From Nonomuraea endophytica (lineage in GTDB: Bacteria > Actinomycetota > Actinomycetes > Streptosporangiales > Streptosporangiaceae), in assembly GCF_014203235.1 (NCBI RefSeq), contig NZ_JACHIN010000017.1:62001-126000 (forward strand): 64,000 nt of DNA. The letters are read 5' to 3'. The stretch's first letter is position 1, and every line of letters begins with the position of its first letter. Both the position numbers and the translations under genes were made by a program. The notes below the pieces were generated by a model. That model saw nothing but the letters and a program-made list of their open reading frames with translations. It searched no databases and was not told the origin of the DNA. Below, one piece after another: positions 36,011-43,883 of this stretch.

Positions 36011-37014
36011 CCAGACCGGTCACGCTCTTCACCGGACAGTGGGCCGACCTGCCCTTCGAGGAGGTGTGCGGGCTGGCGGCGGAGTGGGGCTACGACGGGC
36101 TGGAGATCGCCTGCTCCGGCGACCACTTCGACGTGGCCGCCGCCCTGGAGGACTCCGGGTACGTCACCCGCAAGCTCGAACAGCTCGACAAGCACGGCCT
36201 GAAGGTGTGGACGATCTCCAACCACCTCGTCGGCCAGGCCATCTGCGACCATCCCATCGACGAGCGGCACCAGGCCATCCTGCCCGCGCGCGTCTGGGGC
36301 AACGGCGACCCGGAGTCGGTGCGCCAGGCCGCGGCCGAGGACATGAAGAACACCGCCAGGGCCGCCGCCGCGCTCGGCGTGGACACCGTGGTGGGGTTCA
36401 CCGGCTCGTCGATCTGGCACACGGTGGCGATGTTCCCGCCGGTGCCGGCCTCGATGGTGGAGGCCGGATACCGGGACTTCGCCGACCGCTGGAACCCGAT
36501 CCTGGACGTCTTCGACGAGGTGGGCGTCCGCTTCGCGCACGAGGTGCACCCCTCGGAGATCGCCTACGACTACGTGACGACCCAGAAGACGCTGGAGGCG
36601 ATCGGCCACCGCCCCGCCTTCGGCCTGAACTGGGACCCCTCGCACATGGTCTGGCAGGACATCGACCCGGTGAACTTCATCCTCGACTTCTCCGACCGCA
36701 TCTACCACGTGGACTGCAAGGACACCCGGATGCGCGTCGGCGACGGTCGCCGCGGCCGGCTGTCCTCGCACCTGCCGTGGGCCGACCTGCGGCGCGGCTG
36801 GGACTTCGTCTCGACCGGGCGCGGCGACGTGCCGTGGGAGGACTGCTTCAGGGCGCTGAACTCCATCGGCTACACGGGCCCGATCTCGATCGAGTGGGAG
36901 GACGCGGGCATGGACCGCCTCGACGGCGCCCGCGAGGCCCTGGGCTTCATCCGCACGCTCAACTCCATCACCCCGCCCGCGACCTCCTTCGACGCCGCCT
37001 TCTCCACCACGTGA
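36007..37014 (+). CDS. Sugar phosphate isomerase/epimerase (AP endonuclease 2-like TIM barrel)
   Basis: The 335-residue protein has the xylose-isomerase-like TIM barrel: FEEVCGLAAEWGYDGLEI, the metal ligands in FAHEVHPSEIAYDY and GLNWDPSHMVWQ, and the C-terminal GPISIEWED. It is last in the ROK-linked operon and overlaps the dehydrogenase (ATGA). It could be an inosose dehydratase/isomerase or a keto-sugar epimerase acting on the product of the MocA-like enzyme. Confidence 0.88.
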   Translation: MTRPVTLFTGQWADLPFEEVCGLAAEWGYDGLEIACSGDHFDVAAALEDSGYVTRKLEQLDKHGLKVWTISNHLVGQAICDHPIDERHQAILPARVWGNGDPESVRQAAAEDMKNTARAAAALGVDTVVGFTGSSIWHTVAMFPPVPASMVEAGYRDFADRWNPILDVFDEVGVRFAHEVHPSEIAYDYVTTQKTLEAIGHRPAFGLNWDPSHMVWQDIDPVNFILDFSDRIYHVDCKDTRMRVGDGRRGRLSSHLPWADLRRGWDFVSTGRGDVPWEDCFRALNSIGYTGPISIEWEDAGMDRLDGAREALGFIRTLNSITPPATSFDAAFSTT

Positions 37015-37051
37015 ACCCACCGGCCGGCCTTCCTCGCGGAGGGCCGGTCGC

Positions 37052-37612
37052 TCAGCTGAGCTCCTGCGCCGGGCCGAGCACGCGGGTGACGGTCTCGCGG
37101 ATCGAGGCGCGGACCACGGCCGGGTCGTCGAGGTCGAAGCCCACGGCCACCCCGTCGCGCACGATCATGAGGATGTCGGCGGTCTCCTCCGGGGTGGGGT
37201 GCCGGGCGTCCTTGAGCAGGCTGAGCATCAGGTCGCGGAACCACTCCCGGAAGGCGGCCACGGCCTTGCGTACCGGGTGGGATCGGTCGGGATATTCGGC
37301 CGCCGCGTTGATGAACGGGCAGCCCCGGTAGCCGGGCAGGCTCCCGAACTCGCCCATCCGCTCGAACAGCGTCAGCAGCCGCTCACGGCCCGGCCCTTCC
37401 GGCAGTTCGTCGGCCAACGCCCGCTGCCGCTGCCCCTGGTCCTCCACGTACGCGGTGACCAGCTCGTCCTTGGCCGGGAAGTGATGGTAGAAGGTCGCCT
37501 TCGCCACGCCCGCCTCGGCGATGATCCGGTCGATGCCCACCGCGCGTACGCCTTCGGTATAGAACAACCGCGTCGCGGTATCCAGGATGCGCTGGCGGGC
37601 AGGACTCGTCAT
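37052..37612 (-). CDS. TetR/AcrR family regulator
   Basis: The 186-residue regulator has the N-terminal TetR helix-turn-helix (ILDTATRLFYTEGVRAVGID, AGVAKATFYHHFPAKDELV) and a C-terminal ligand domain with a single Cys (GYRGCPFINAAAE), a pattern shared by several redox/electrophile-linked TetRs. It is divergent from the organic hydroperoxide resistance gene, with two near-identical operators in between. It most likely represses both. Confidence 0.9.
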   Translation of the reverse strand: MTSPARQRILDTATRLFYTEGVRAVGIDRIIAEAGVAKATFYHHFPAKDELVTAYVEDQGQRQRALADELPEGPGRERLLTLFERMGEFGSLPGYRGCPFINAAAEYPDRSHPVRKAVAAFREWFRDLMLSLLKDARHPTPEETADILMIVRDGVAVGFDLDDPAVVRASIRETVTRVLGPAQELS

Positions 37613-37615
37613 GCC

Positions 37616-37670
37616 TTGACATTACCAGACAGGTCTGTCTAGTGTCAGCTATATATAGACAGACCTGTCT
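37616..37670. promoter_or_regulatory. Twin TetR operators and promoter between tetR and ohr
   Basis: Two 14-bp palindromes, AGACAGGTCTGTCT (37627-37640) and AGACAGACCTGTCT (37657-37670), are spaced 30 bp centre to centre. A consensus TTGACA -35 (37616-37621) with TAGTGT -10 (37640-37645) for ohr surrounds the first site. TATATA lies between the sites. Confidence 0.85.
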
Positions 37671-37695
37671 GTCTTCAACCGTGAGGAGCACTCTG

Positions 37696-38112
37696 ATGAG
37701 CAAGGCCCTGTACACCGCCGTCGGCACCGCCTCCGGCCGCGACGGCCGCGGCATCACCACGGACGGCAAGCTGGACGTCAAGCTGTCCCCGCCCACGGAG
37801 CTCGGCGGCGCCGGCGCGGGCACCAACCCCGAGCAGCTGTTCGCGGTCGGCTATGCCGCGTGCTTCGCCAGCGCCATGCAGCTCGTCGCCAAGAAGCAGA
37901 ACCTCGACGTCACCGACGTGGCCGTGACCGCCGAGGTGGGCCTGGTGTCCAACGGCGCCGGCGGCTTCGGCCTCGAAGTCACGCTGCGCGTGGAACTGCC
38001 CGACGAGATCTCCGCCGAGGCCGGCCACGCCCTGCTGGAGGCCACCCACCAGGTCTGCCCCTACTCCAACGCCACCCGCGGCAACATCCCCGTCAACCTC
38101 GTGGTCGAATAG
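37696..38112 (+). CDS. Organic hydroperoxide resistance protein (Ohr/OsmC family)
   Basis: The 138-residue peroxidase has the reactive pair Cys56 (GYAACFASAM) and Cys121 (HQVCPYSNATRGN), with the Ohr-specific start KALYTAVGTASGRDGR. It reduces organic and fatty-acid hydroperoxides through a lipoyl-linked or thiol donor. The ATG at 37696 follows GAGGAG. Control by a divergent TetR rather than the usual MarR-type OhrR is noteworthy. Confidence 0.93.
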   Translation: MSKALYTAVGTASGRDGRGITTDGKLDVKLSPPTELGGAGAGTNPEQLFAVGYAACFASAMQLVAKKQNLDVTDVAVTAEVGLVSNGAGGFGLEVTLRVELPDEISAEAGHALLEATHQVCPYSNATRGNIPVNLVVE

Positions 38113-38115
38113 CCC

Positions 38116-38712
38116 TCACTTCGGGCCGCAGACGCCCAGCGCCTTCCCGATCAGCCCCGCGTCCTCGGCCGTGTCGAGCAGCGCCATCGCGTAATCGGCG
38201 CGCGAGAGCTGCATCGCGCCGCCCGTCGCGTTGGCCGCGAAGTCGACGTGCACCCGCCCGGCCGCCGGCTTGTCATTGAGCATGGTCCCGCGCACCACGC
38301 TCCAGTCGAGGTCGCTGGCCTGCAGCATGCCCTCCGCGCGGGCCAGGTCCACGTAGGCGGTGCGGAGGAACAACCAGGCCAGGGCCACCGGCAGCCGCGG
38401 CCTGGTCGCCGGGACCGACCGGCTGCTGGTCATGACCAGCCGGCGCGGGCCGCTCTCGCGCATCGCGGTGATCAGGGTGAGCGCGATCTCGCTCCCGCCG
38501 ACCGCGGCGATCACCGCGTCCTGCCCCTGGACCGCCGTGCGGACCGCGTCCAGGTCGCGGGCGTCGCCCTGGTGCACGGCGCTCAGTCCTTGGTGCTCTT
38601 TCAGCTTCTCGGGGCTGCGGGCGAAGGCGGTGATCTCGTGGCCCCGCCGTACACCTTGGGTGAGCACATGCTTTCCGGTACGGCCGGCCGCGCCGACAAC
38701 CAAGATTCTCAT
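38116..38712 (-). CDS. NAD(P)H-binding (NmrA/SDR-like) reductase
   Basis: The 198-residue atypical SDR begins MRILVVGAAGRTGKHVLTQG (glycine-rich nucleotide loop) and includes VHQGDARDLDAVRTAVQGQD and RLVMTSSRSVP. It ends three bases from the convergent ohr stop. Members reduce flavins or sense NAD(P)H; the exact role is unknown. A perfect eight-bp inverted repeat upstream suggests repression by an unlinked regulator, possibly HxlR/MarR type. Confidence 0.8.
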   Translation of the reverse strand: MRILVVGAAGRTGKHVLTQGVRRGHEITAFARSPEKLKEHQGLSAVHQGDARDLDAVRTAVQGQDAVIAAVGGSEIALTLITAMRESGPRRLVMTSSRSVPATRPRLPVALAWLFLRTAYVDLARAEGMLQASDLDWSVVRGTMLNDKPAAGRVHVDFAANATGGAMQLSRADYAMALLDTAEDAGLIGKALGVCGPK

Positions 38713-38723
38713 GATATGGCTAC

Positions 38724-38752
38724 CTCCTATATGGCAATTTGCACTATAGGAG
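38724..38752. promoter_or_regulatory. Perfect inverted repeat CTCCTATA-N13-TATAGGAG
   Basis: The arms at 38724-38731 and 38745-38752 flank an AT-rich spacer just before the NAD(P)-binding reductase start (38712). The inner arm includes the ribosome binding site complement. This is a likely operator. Confidence 0.55.
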
Positions 38753-38771
38753 AGCGCACGTCAAGACACGC

Positions 38772-38803
38772 CGAAGGGCCGGGGTTGTCGCCCCGGCCCT
38801 TCG
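38772..38803 (-). terminator. Terminator-like hairpin after the ADH gene
   Basis: A 13-bp perfect stem CGAAGGGCCGGGG / CCCCGGCCCTTCG with a six-base loop lies 12 bases past the dehydrogenase stop. No T-run follows, so termination efficiency is uncertain. Confidence 0.6.
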
Positions 38804-38814
38804 TTCGTCGCTCG

Positions 38815-39900
38815 CTAGTCCATCACCACGATCTGGCGTAGCACCTCGCCGCTCTTCAGCGCGGCCACGGCGTCGTTGAGGTCGGCCAGCTTGATCCTGG
38901 CGCTGATCATCGACTCCAGGTCGAGCTGGCCGGCCTTGTACAGGGCGGCGAAGTAGGGGAAGTCATGCCGCACGTCGGCCTCGCCGTACATGCTGGACAG
39001 CAGGTTCTTGCCCTCGAACAGCAGGCTGAACGCGGAGATCTGCACCATGTCGTCCATGGCGCCGGCGCCCACGACGATCACGTCGCCGCCCGCGCGGGTC
39101 GTCTGCCACGCGCTGGTGATGGTCGCGGACTTGCCGACGACCTCGAAGCCGTAGTCGAAACCGTTGCCGCCGGTCAGCTCGGCCACGGCGCCGGGCAGGT
39201 CGTCGGGGGTGACCGCGTGGGTGGCGCCGACCTTCTTGGCCAGTTCGTGCTTGGACTCCAGCGGGTCGACGGCCAGGATCACGCGGGCGCCGGAGACCCG
39301 CGCGCCCTGGATCACCGACAGGCCCACGCCGCCGCAGCCGATCACCGCGACCGTGGAGCCCGGACGCACCTTGGCGGTGTTGAGCGCCGCGCCGACGCCC
39401 GTGGTGATGCCGCACCCGATCAGCGCGGCCGCCTCCCACGGCACCTCCGGGTCGATCTTGATCGCGCCCTGCCACGGCACCACGCACTCCTCGGCCCAGG
39501 TGCCGCAGCCCGCCATGCCGAAGACGGTGGAGTCGCCGCCGATGCGGAAGTTGCCCTTGGAGAAGGACTCGATCACATACTTCATGCACAGGTACGGCTG
39601 GCCGCCCAGGCACAGGGCACATTCCTGGCACGACGGGCGCCAGTTGATGATCACGTGGTCGCCCGGCTGGAGCGAGGTGACGTGCTCGCCCACCTCGACC
39701 ACCTCGCCGGCGCCCTCGTGGCCCGGGATGAGCGGAACCGGCTGGGGCAGCACGCCGGACATGGCCGACAGGTCGGAATGGCAGACACCGGTCGCCCGGA
39801 TCCGGACGCGTACGTCCGTCGGCCCGACCGGGGCCAGCGTGACGTCATCGCGGAGGTCGAGCTTGTCGTCGCCTACAGCGTGCAGAATGGCGGCGCGCAT
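38815..39900 (-). CDS. Zinc-dependent (class III-like/NDMA-type) alcohol dehydrogenase
   Basis: The 361-residue protein has catalytic zinc ligands Cys40 and His61-Glu62 (GVCHSDLSAMSG, PGHEGAG), the four-Cys structural zinc site C91/C94/C97/C105, and the NAD motif VIGCGGVGLSVIQGA. The spacing and IGCGITTGVGAALNTAKV segment place it with the class III/NDMA-dependent mycobacterial-type alcohol dehydrogenases, some of which require mycofactocin as electron carrier. It is the third gene of an operon with an F420-type oxidoreductase and a ferredoxin. Confidence 0.88.
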   Translation of the reverse strand: MRAAILHAVGDDKLDLRDDVTLAPVGPTDVRVRIRATGVCHSDLSAMSGVLPQPVPLIPGHEGAGEVVEVGEHVTSLQPGDHVIINWRPSCQECALCLGGQPYLCMKYVIESFSKGNFRIGGDSTVFGMAGCGTWAEECVVPWQGAIKIDPEVPWEAAALIGCGITTGVGAALNTAKVRPGSTVAVIGCGGVGLSVIQGARVSGARVILAVDPLESKHELAKKVGATHAVTPDDLPGAVAELTGGNGFDYGFEVVGKSATITSAWQTTRAGGDVIVVGAGAMDDMVQISAFSLLFEGKNLLSSMYGEADVRHDFPYFAALYKAGQLDLESMISARIKLADLNDAVAALKSGEVLRQIVVMD

Positions 39901-39915
39901 GGGGGGTTCCTCCTG

Positions 39916-40107
39916 TTACTCCTCTAGGGAGAGGGCGGCTTTCGGGCAGGAACGTACGGCGTGCCGTACCCGGTCCTGCATGTCGGCTGGCGGCTCGGGG
40001 AGAAGGACGTGCAGGTTGTCCTCCTCGTCCACGTCGAACACTTCAGGGGCGAGCCCCATGCATACGGCGTTCGCCTCGCATACCAGGTAGTCGACCTTGA
40101 TCTTCAT
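39916..40107 (-). CDS. Ferredoxin, [3Fe-4S] type
   Basis: The 63-residue ferredoxin (MKIKVDYLVCEANAVCMG) has cysteines C10, C16 and C54 in the C-x5-C-xn-CP arrangement of single-cluster [3Fe-4S] ferredoxins, which typically feed cytochromes P450. AGGAGG precedes the ATG. It lies between the PPOX oxidoreductase (four-base overlap) and the alcohol dehydrogenase. The only P450 in the window is 14 kb away and may be its client. Confidence 0.88.
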   Translation of the reverse strand: MKIKVDYLVCEANAVCMGLAPEVFDVDEEDNLHVLLPEPPADMQDRVRHAVRSCPKAALSLEE

Positions 40108-40556
40108 GTGAGCCTCCTGTGATCCCATGAGACCACTTTGGTGCGCTCGACCACGTATGCGATGCGTTTTCTTCCGGTCAGTTCCACGTACGGGCGCAGG
40201 TCCGCGTCGGGCACGCCGGGCGTCATCCGGCGGGCGATCTCCAAGCCGATCTCCAGCACGCGTTCGTGCTCGCCGACCTGTTTGGCCACGCCGTACAGGA
40301 GGACCCCGCGCAGTTCCGCGTAGTCGTCACCGGTCTCGATCAGGCAGCTGACCCTGGGGTCGCGGGCGAGGTTGACGGCCTTCTGGGCTTTGCCGTAGGT
40401 CCAGAAGGCGATCCGGCCCTCGTCGAGGCCGTAGTACATGGTCACCAGGTGCGGGGTGCCATCGGGGTTGATGGTCGCCAGCTGGAGCTTGCGCGAGCCC
40501 TCGATGAGGGCTGTGACGTCCGCTTCCGGCATCGCGATGCGCGCGCGCTGATTCAC
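40104..40556 (-). CDS. PPOX-class F420-dependent oxidoreductase-like protein
   Basis: The ~150-residue split-barrel protein (KLQLATINPDGTPHLVTMYY, AFWTYGKAQKAVNLARDPRV, C-terminal RIAYVVERTKVVSWDHRRL) belongs to the pyridoxamine 5'-phosphate oxidase/F420-reductase superfamily. I chose the GTG at 40556: TTGTCG and TCTACT hexamers 17 bases apart end seven bases before it, suggesting a leaderless start. A KstR-type motif overlaps this -10. Its stop overlaps the ferredoxin start. Confidence 0.8.
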   Translation of the reverse strand: MNQRARIAMPEADVTALIEGSRKLQLATINPDGTPHLVTMYYGLDEGRIAFWTYGKAQKAVNLARDPRVSCLIETGDDYAELRGVLLYGVAKQVGEHERVLEIGLEIARRMTPGVPDADLRPYVELTGRKRIAYVVERTKVVSWDHRRLT

Positions 40557-40565
40557 GTTGCCCAG

Positions 40566-40627
40566 TAGAACAGGTTCCAGAATCGCCGACAAGAGGGCAG
40601 TGGAATGTTGTTCGGTTCCACTAGGGT
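40566..40627. promoter_or_regulatory. Divergent promoter with KstR-consensus site and a GGAAT-N3-GTTC element
   Basis: TAGAACAGGTTCCA (40566-40579) exactly fits the KstR operator pattern TNNAACNNGTTNNA and overlaps the predicted -10 of the PPOX gene. GGAATGTTGTTCG (40602-40614) lies upstream of a TAGGGT -10 (40622-40627), eight bases before the methyltransferase ATG. Confidence 0.55.
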
Positions 40628-40635
40628 GCATCTCC

Positions 40636-41271
40636 ATGACGATGCCGCCTGACTTGCGCTACGCAGCCGAGCATGCCAAGGGATTCATGCCGTCCGGCGA
40701 AGGGCTCGCCCTCTTCCACGCCGCCCTGAAGTACGGAGGGCAGGGCCCCATCTGCGAGATCGGCACCTACTGCGGCAAGTCCGCGATCTACCTCGGCGCG
40801 GCGGCCCGCCAGACCGGCAGCGTCGTGATCACCGTCGACCATCACCGGGGGTCGGAGGAGATCCAGCCCGGCTGGGCCCACCACGACCCGACGCTGGTCG
40901 ACCCGCGCTTCGGCAAGATGGACTCGCTGCCCGCCTTCCGTACCGCCATCGCCGCCGCCGGGCTGGAGGACGAGGTGATCGCCGTGGTGGGGCAGTCGGG
41001 GAGGGTGGCCGGGTTGTGGAACACGCCGCTGGCCCTGCTGTTCATCGACGGCGGGCACTCGGAGGAGCCGGTGACCGCTGACTATGAGGGGTGGGCGCCG
41101 CATGTGATGGAGGGTGGGGCGCTGGTGTTCCACGACATCTACCCCGACCCTTCCGGCGGTGGGCAGGCACCGTATCGAGTGTATCTGCGGGCGCTCTCGT
41201 CCGGGGCGTTCAAGGAGGTGGGGGGCGAGGGGTCGCTGCGCGTCCTGGAACGGGTCGGCCCCGGCATCTAG
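40636..41271 (+). CDS. Class I SAM-dependent methyltransferase
   Basis: The 211-residue O-methyltransferase-like Rossmann protein has ICEIGTYCGKSAIYLGAAAR (motif I), VITVDHHRGSEE, and LLFIDGGHSEEPVTADYEGW followed by GGALVFHDIYP, a pattern of the Methyltransf_24 group. The ATG at 40636 follows a TAGGGT -10 by eight bases, so it is probably leaderless. The substrate is unknown. It is divergent from the PPOX/ferredoxin/ADH operon and shares its operator region. Confidence 0.82.
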   Translation: MTMPPDLRYAAEHAKGFMPSGEGLALFHAALKYGGQGPICEIGTYCGKSAIYLGAAARQTGSVVITVDHHRGSEEIQPGWAHHDPTLVDPRFGKMDSLPAFRTAIAAAGLEDEVIAVVGQSGRVAGLWNTPLALLFIDGGHSEEPVTADYEGWAPHVMEGGALVFHDIYPDPSGGGQAPYRVYLRALSSGAFKEVGGEGSLRVLERVGPGI

Positions 41272-41332
41272 GCCACCTACGGGACATCTACGGCCGTCTG
41301 CGGCCTCTATGCGGCCATGGGGCTTAAGGCTT

Positions 41333-42796
41333 TTAGGCGGCCATGGGGACGCCTTGGTCGGCGGCGCTGGCGAACGCGTCGTCGATGATCACGACCTCAC
41401 GGCCCGCCCTCGCCAGGAGGGACGCGGCCGCGGCGGCACGGTAGCCGCTGCCGCAGTGCACCCAGACCTCGCCCGCCGGGATCTCGGCCAGCCTTGAGGT
41501 GAGCTGGGGGAGCGGGATGTTCAGCGAACCCGCCACATGCCCATCCCGCCATTCCCCCGCCAACCGCACATCCACCACAACGAGCCTCCCGTCCGCCGCG
41601 TCGCCCCCTGCTCCTCGTGGGTCGTGCGCTGTCCCGTCCAGGCCGCCCGTGCCGCTCGCTTCGCCCACTGACGTGCCCGCTGTGCCTGGGGTGTGGGTGT
41701 TGGTGGTCAGGGCTGTGGCCAGGTCGGTGAAGGTGGCTCGGCGTATTGAGCCCACGCGGGTGGTTGAGGTGGCCAGGGTTTCCGGGGTGCCTATGGCTAT
41801 GGCGGCTGGGTGGTCGATGCCGATGCGGACCAGTTCGCGCCGGGCTTCGGCGACCGCGTCGCGGGTGGCGCCGATCAAGGTGATGGGGGCGCCGCGGGCG
41901 GTCAGCCAGCCGAGCCAGGTGGCCATGCTGCCGTCCAGGCCCAGGCTGACGGTGCCGATCAGGTGCGAGGCGGCGTAGGCGGTGCGGGAGCGCAGGTCCA
42001 CGACCCACTCGCCGGCGTCGATACGCCGGGCCAGGTCCTTGGGGGTGGCGGGTTCCGGCAGGCGCAGGTCCACCGGGTCGGGGCTGGCGGCGTTGATGGC
42101 GCCCATGTGGGCGTAGTAGGCGGGGTAGGCGTCCAGGCCGGACAGGACCTCGGTGACGAAGGCGTCCTCGGCGAGGCGCAGGGCCGGGTTGGCCAGTTTC
42201 TGCTGGCCGAGGGTTGAGGCGTCGCCGCCGGCCGTACCGACCGCGCAGAAGCTGCCGAACCCGTGCGTCGGCCAGATGCGCGCGCCGTCGGGCAGGGCGT
42301 CGGCGAGTCTGCGCGCGGAGGCGTGCTGGTGGCGGGCGAGGGTCTCGGCGTGCTCGTGGCCGAGCAGGTCGGGGCGGCCGGTGGTGCCGAACAGCAGCGA
42401 GCCGCCGGTGAAGACGCCCTCGGGGGTGCCGTCGTGGTCGAGGATGTACGACAGGTGGCGGAAGGTGTGGCCTGGGGTGTGCAATGCCCGCAGGCGCAGT
42501 GTGGGGGAGATGTCCAGGGTGTCGCCGTCGCTGAGCGCCCGGTGCGGGAAGTCGGCCGCGTCGGCCAGCGCGTAGACCGCGCCGGTCAGGCGGGACAGTT
42601 CCAGGCCGCCGGAGACGTAGTCGTTGTGGAGGTGGGTCTCGGCGACGGTGGTGATCTGGACGCCCAATTCGCCGGCCAGGGCCAGGATCCGGTCCACGTC
42701 CCGCTGGGGATCCACCACCGCGGCCGATTCTCCGTCGGTGACCAGGTAACTGCGGTCGCCGAGGGTGGACGTCTCGATCACGTGTACGTCGAACAT
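41333..42796 (-). CDS. MBL-fold persulfide dioxygenase/rhodanese fusion protein
   Basis: The 487-residue protein has an N-terminal metallo-beta-lactamase domain with the single-iron persulfide dioxygenase pattern (AETHLHNDYVSGG, LHTPGHTFRHLSY). A degenerate rhodanese domain (no active Cys, ~255-350) and a C-terminal active rhodanese with Cys448 in WVHCGSGYRAAAA follow. It probably oxidises glutathione- or mycothiol/CoA-persulfide to sulfite and transfers sulfane sulfur. A Gly/Thr-rich insertion (~360-400) separates the rhodaneses. GAGGAGG precedes the start, and a CsoR/CstR-type operator lies upstream. Confidence 0.9.
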   Translation of the reverse strand: MFDVHVIETSTLGDRSYLVTDGESAAVVDPQRDVDRILALAGELGVQITTVAETHLHNDYVSGGLELSRLTGAVYALADAADFPHRALSDGDTLDISPTLRLRALHTPGHTFRHLSYILDHDGTPEGVFTGGSLLFGTTGRPDLLGHEHAETLARHQHASARRLADALPDGARIWPTHGFGSFCAVGTAGGDASTLGQQKLANPALRLAEDAFVTEVLSGLDAYPAYYAHMGAINAASPDPVDLRLPEPATPKDLARRIDAGEWVVDLRSRTAYAASHLIGTVSLGLDGSMATWLGWLTARGAPITLIGATRDAVAEARRELVRIGIDHPAAIAIGTPETLATSTTRVGSIRRATFTDLATALTTNTHTPGTAGTSVGEASGTGGLDGTAHDPRGAGGDAADGRLVVVDVRLAGEWRDGHVAGSLNIPLPQLTSRLAEIPAGEVWVHCGSGYRAAAAASLLARAGREVVIIDDAFASAADQGVPMAA

Positions 42797-42826
42797 CTGC
42801 TCAACCTCCTCACCTGACCCAACGAC

Positions 42827-42841
42827 TACCCTCGGGGGGTA
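42827..42841. promoter_or_regulatory. CsoR/CstR-family operator candidate
   Basis: TACCC-TCGGG-GGGTA, a perfect 5-5-5 inverted repeat, sits 31 bp before the persulfide dioxygenase start. Such G/C-tract palindromes are bound by CsoR-family (DUF156) regulators, and the sulfide-sensing CstR branch controls exactly this kind of gene. No DUF156 gene is present in the window. Confidence 0.6.
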
Positions 42842-42854
42842 TATTCCGTGAGGG

Positions 42855-43883
42855 TCAGTCGGTGCGGTGGCGGCGGGCCCACGCGCGGCGGGTCTGGGCG
42901 CGCCAGGTCAGGAAGTCGTCGTGCGTGTGCGGGTCGTGGCCGAGCGAGGCGAGGGCGGCGTCGGTCCAGGCGGCCGCCTCCTCGGCCGGGGCGCCGGTCA
43001 GGATCGGGGCGGCCTCGGCGGCGTGGCCGGGGAGGCTGCCGGCGGTGAGCCAGGCGGCGCAGGCGAAGGCGGCGCCCTGCGCCACGTGCTGGCGGAAGCC
43101 GTCGGCGCCGGCGTAGACGGCTAGGTGGTCGAGTTCGTCGGGGTCGGCGCCGCCGGTGTACACGGCGGCGAAGGCCACGCCGCTCCACAGGTCCGCCCGG
43201 CGGGATGCCGGGTACGCGTGGATGTGCGCGGTGAGGTCGTCGGGCGCGGCGCAGTCGTGGTACCAAAGGAGCCGCCCCAGGCCCTGGTCGAAGATCGCAC
43301 AGTGCGCGCGTACGGCCAGCTCCGGCATGGCCCGCTCGCCCACCATGAGGTCGGCCTTGGACATGCTGCGCTGGAATCCGTAGCCGTCGATGGCCAGCCA
43401 GCGCAGCAGCGGATGGGCCCGCCGCATGCCCCACGTGGGCGGCAGGCGCAGCAACGCGTGTGCGCGGCCCGCGCCCAGGTGGGCGGCATGCGGGTGAAGC
43501 TGGGCGGGGCCGGCAAGTAGCTCGTTCAGGCGCCGGCCCCGAGTCATGGTGATCAGGTCGAGCATGGTCGCGGCCGCCGCCGCGCCCTCCCAGGCGAACG
43601 GCTGCCGCTCCAGTGGTACCCGCCCGACCTTGTGGATCTCCCGGGCGATGACCGCGTTGTAGCCGTACACATAGGTTTCCTCGGCCGCCCTGAGCACCCC
43701 CGGGGCCGCGCCCGCCCTGAGCCGGAACCGTCGCCGCCCCAAGTCAGACTCGACCGGATCTTTCTCCAGGAACCTCCACAGGCCACGCGCTGGGGCCAGT
43801 GTCTGTTCAATCGTGACCTGATCCAAGAACGATGTTGTGCCCGTGTCGCCCACGCTTCCCCCGAAGACGCCTCGTACGGCCAC
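42855..43883 (-). CDS. DUF1702 family protein
   Basis: The 342-residue protein has conserved blocks EETYVYGYNAVIAREIHK, FAWEGAAAAATMLDL, WLAIDGYGFQRSM, AIFDQGLGRLLWYHDC and YPASRRADLWSGV, characteristic of DUF1702. This family is best known from enediyne polyketide clusters, but no enediyne PKS is nearby. The function is unknown. It starts at GTG 43883 with a weak ribosome binding site. No signal peptide is evident. The following 129 bp up to the prenyltransferase-like gene hold nothing recognisable. Confidence 0.75.
   Translation of the reverse strand: MAVRGVFGGSVGDTGTTSFLDQVTIEQTLAPARGLWRFLEKDPVESDLGRRRFRLRAGAAPGVLRAAEETYVYGYNAVIAREIHKVGRVPLERQPFAWEGAAAAATMLDLITMTRGRRLNELLAGPAQLHPHAAHLGAGRAHALLRLPPTWGMRRAHPLLRWLAIDGYGFQRSMSKADLMVGERAMPELAVRAHCAIFDQGLGRLLWYHDCAAPDDLTAHIHAYPASRRADLWSGVAFAAVYTGGADPDELDHLAVYAGADGFRQHVAQGAAFACAAWLTAGSLPGHAAEAAPILTGAPAEEAAAWTDAALASLGHDPHTHDDFLTWRAQTRRAWARRHRTD

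Noticed and set aside
37024..37047. CCGGCC...GGCCGG hairpin between the isomerase and tetR as a bidirectional terminator
   Set aside because: The stem is imperfect and no T-run follows on either strand; not strong enough to list as a terminator.
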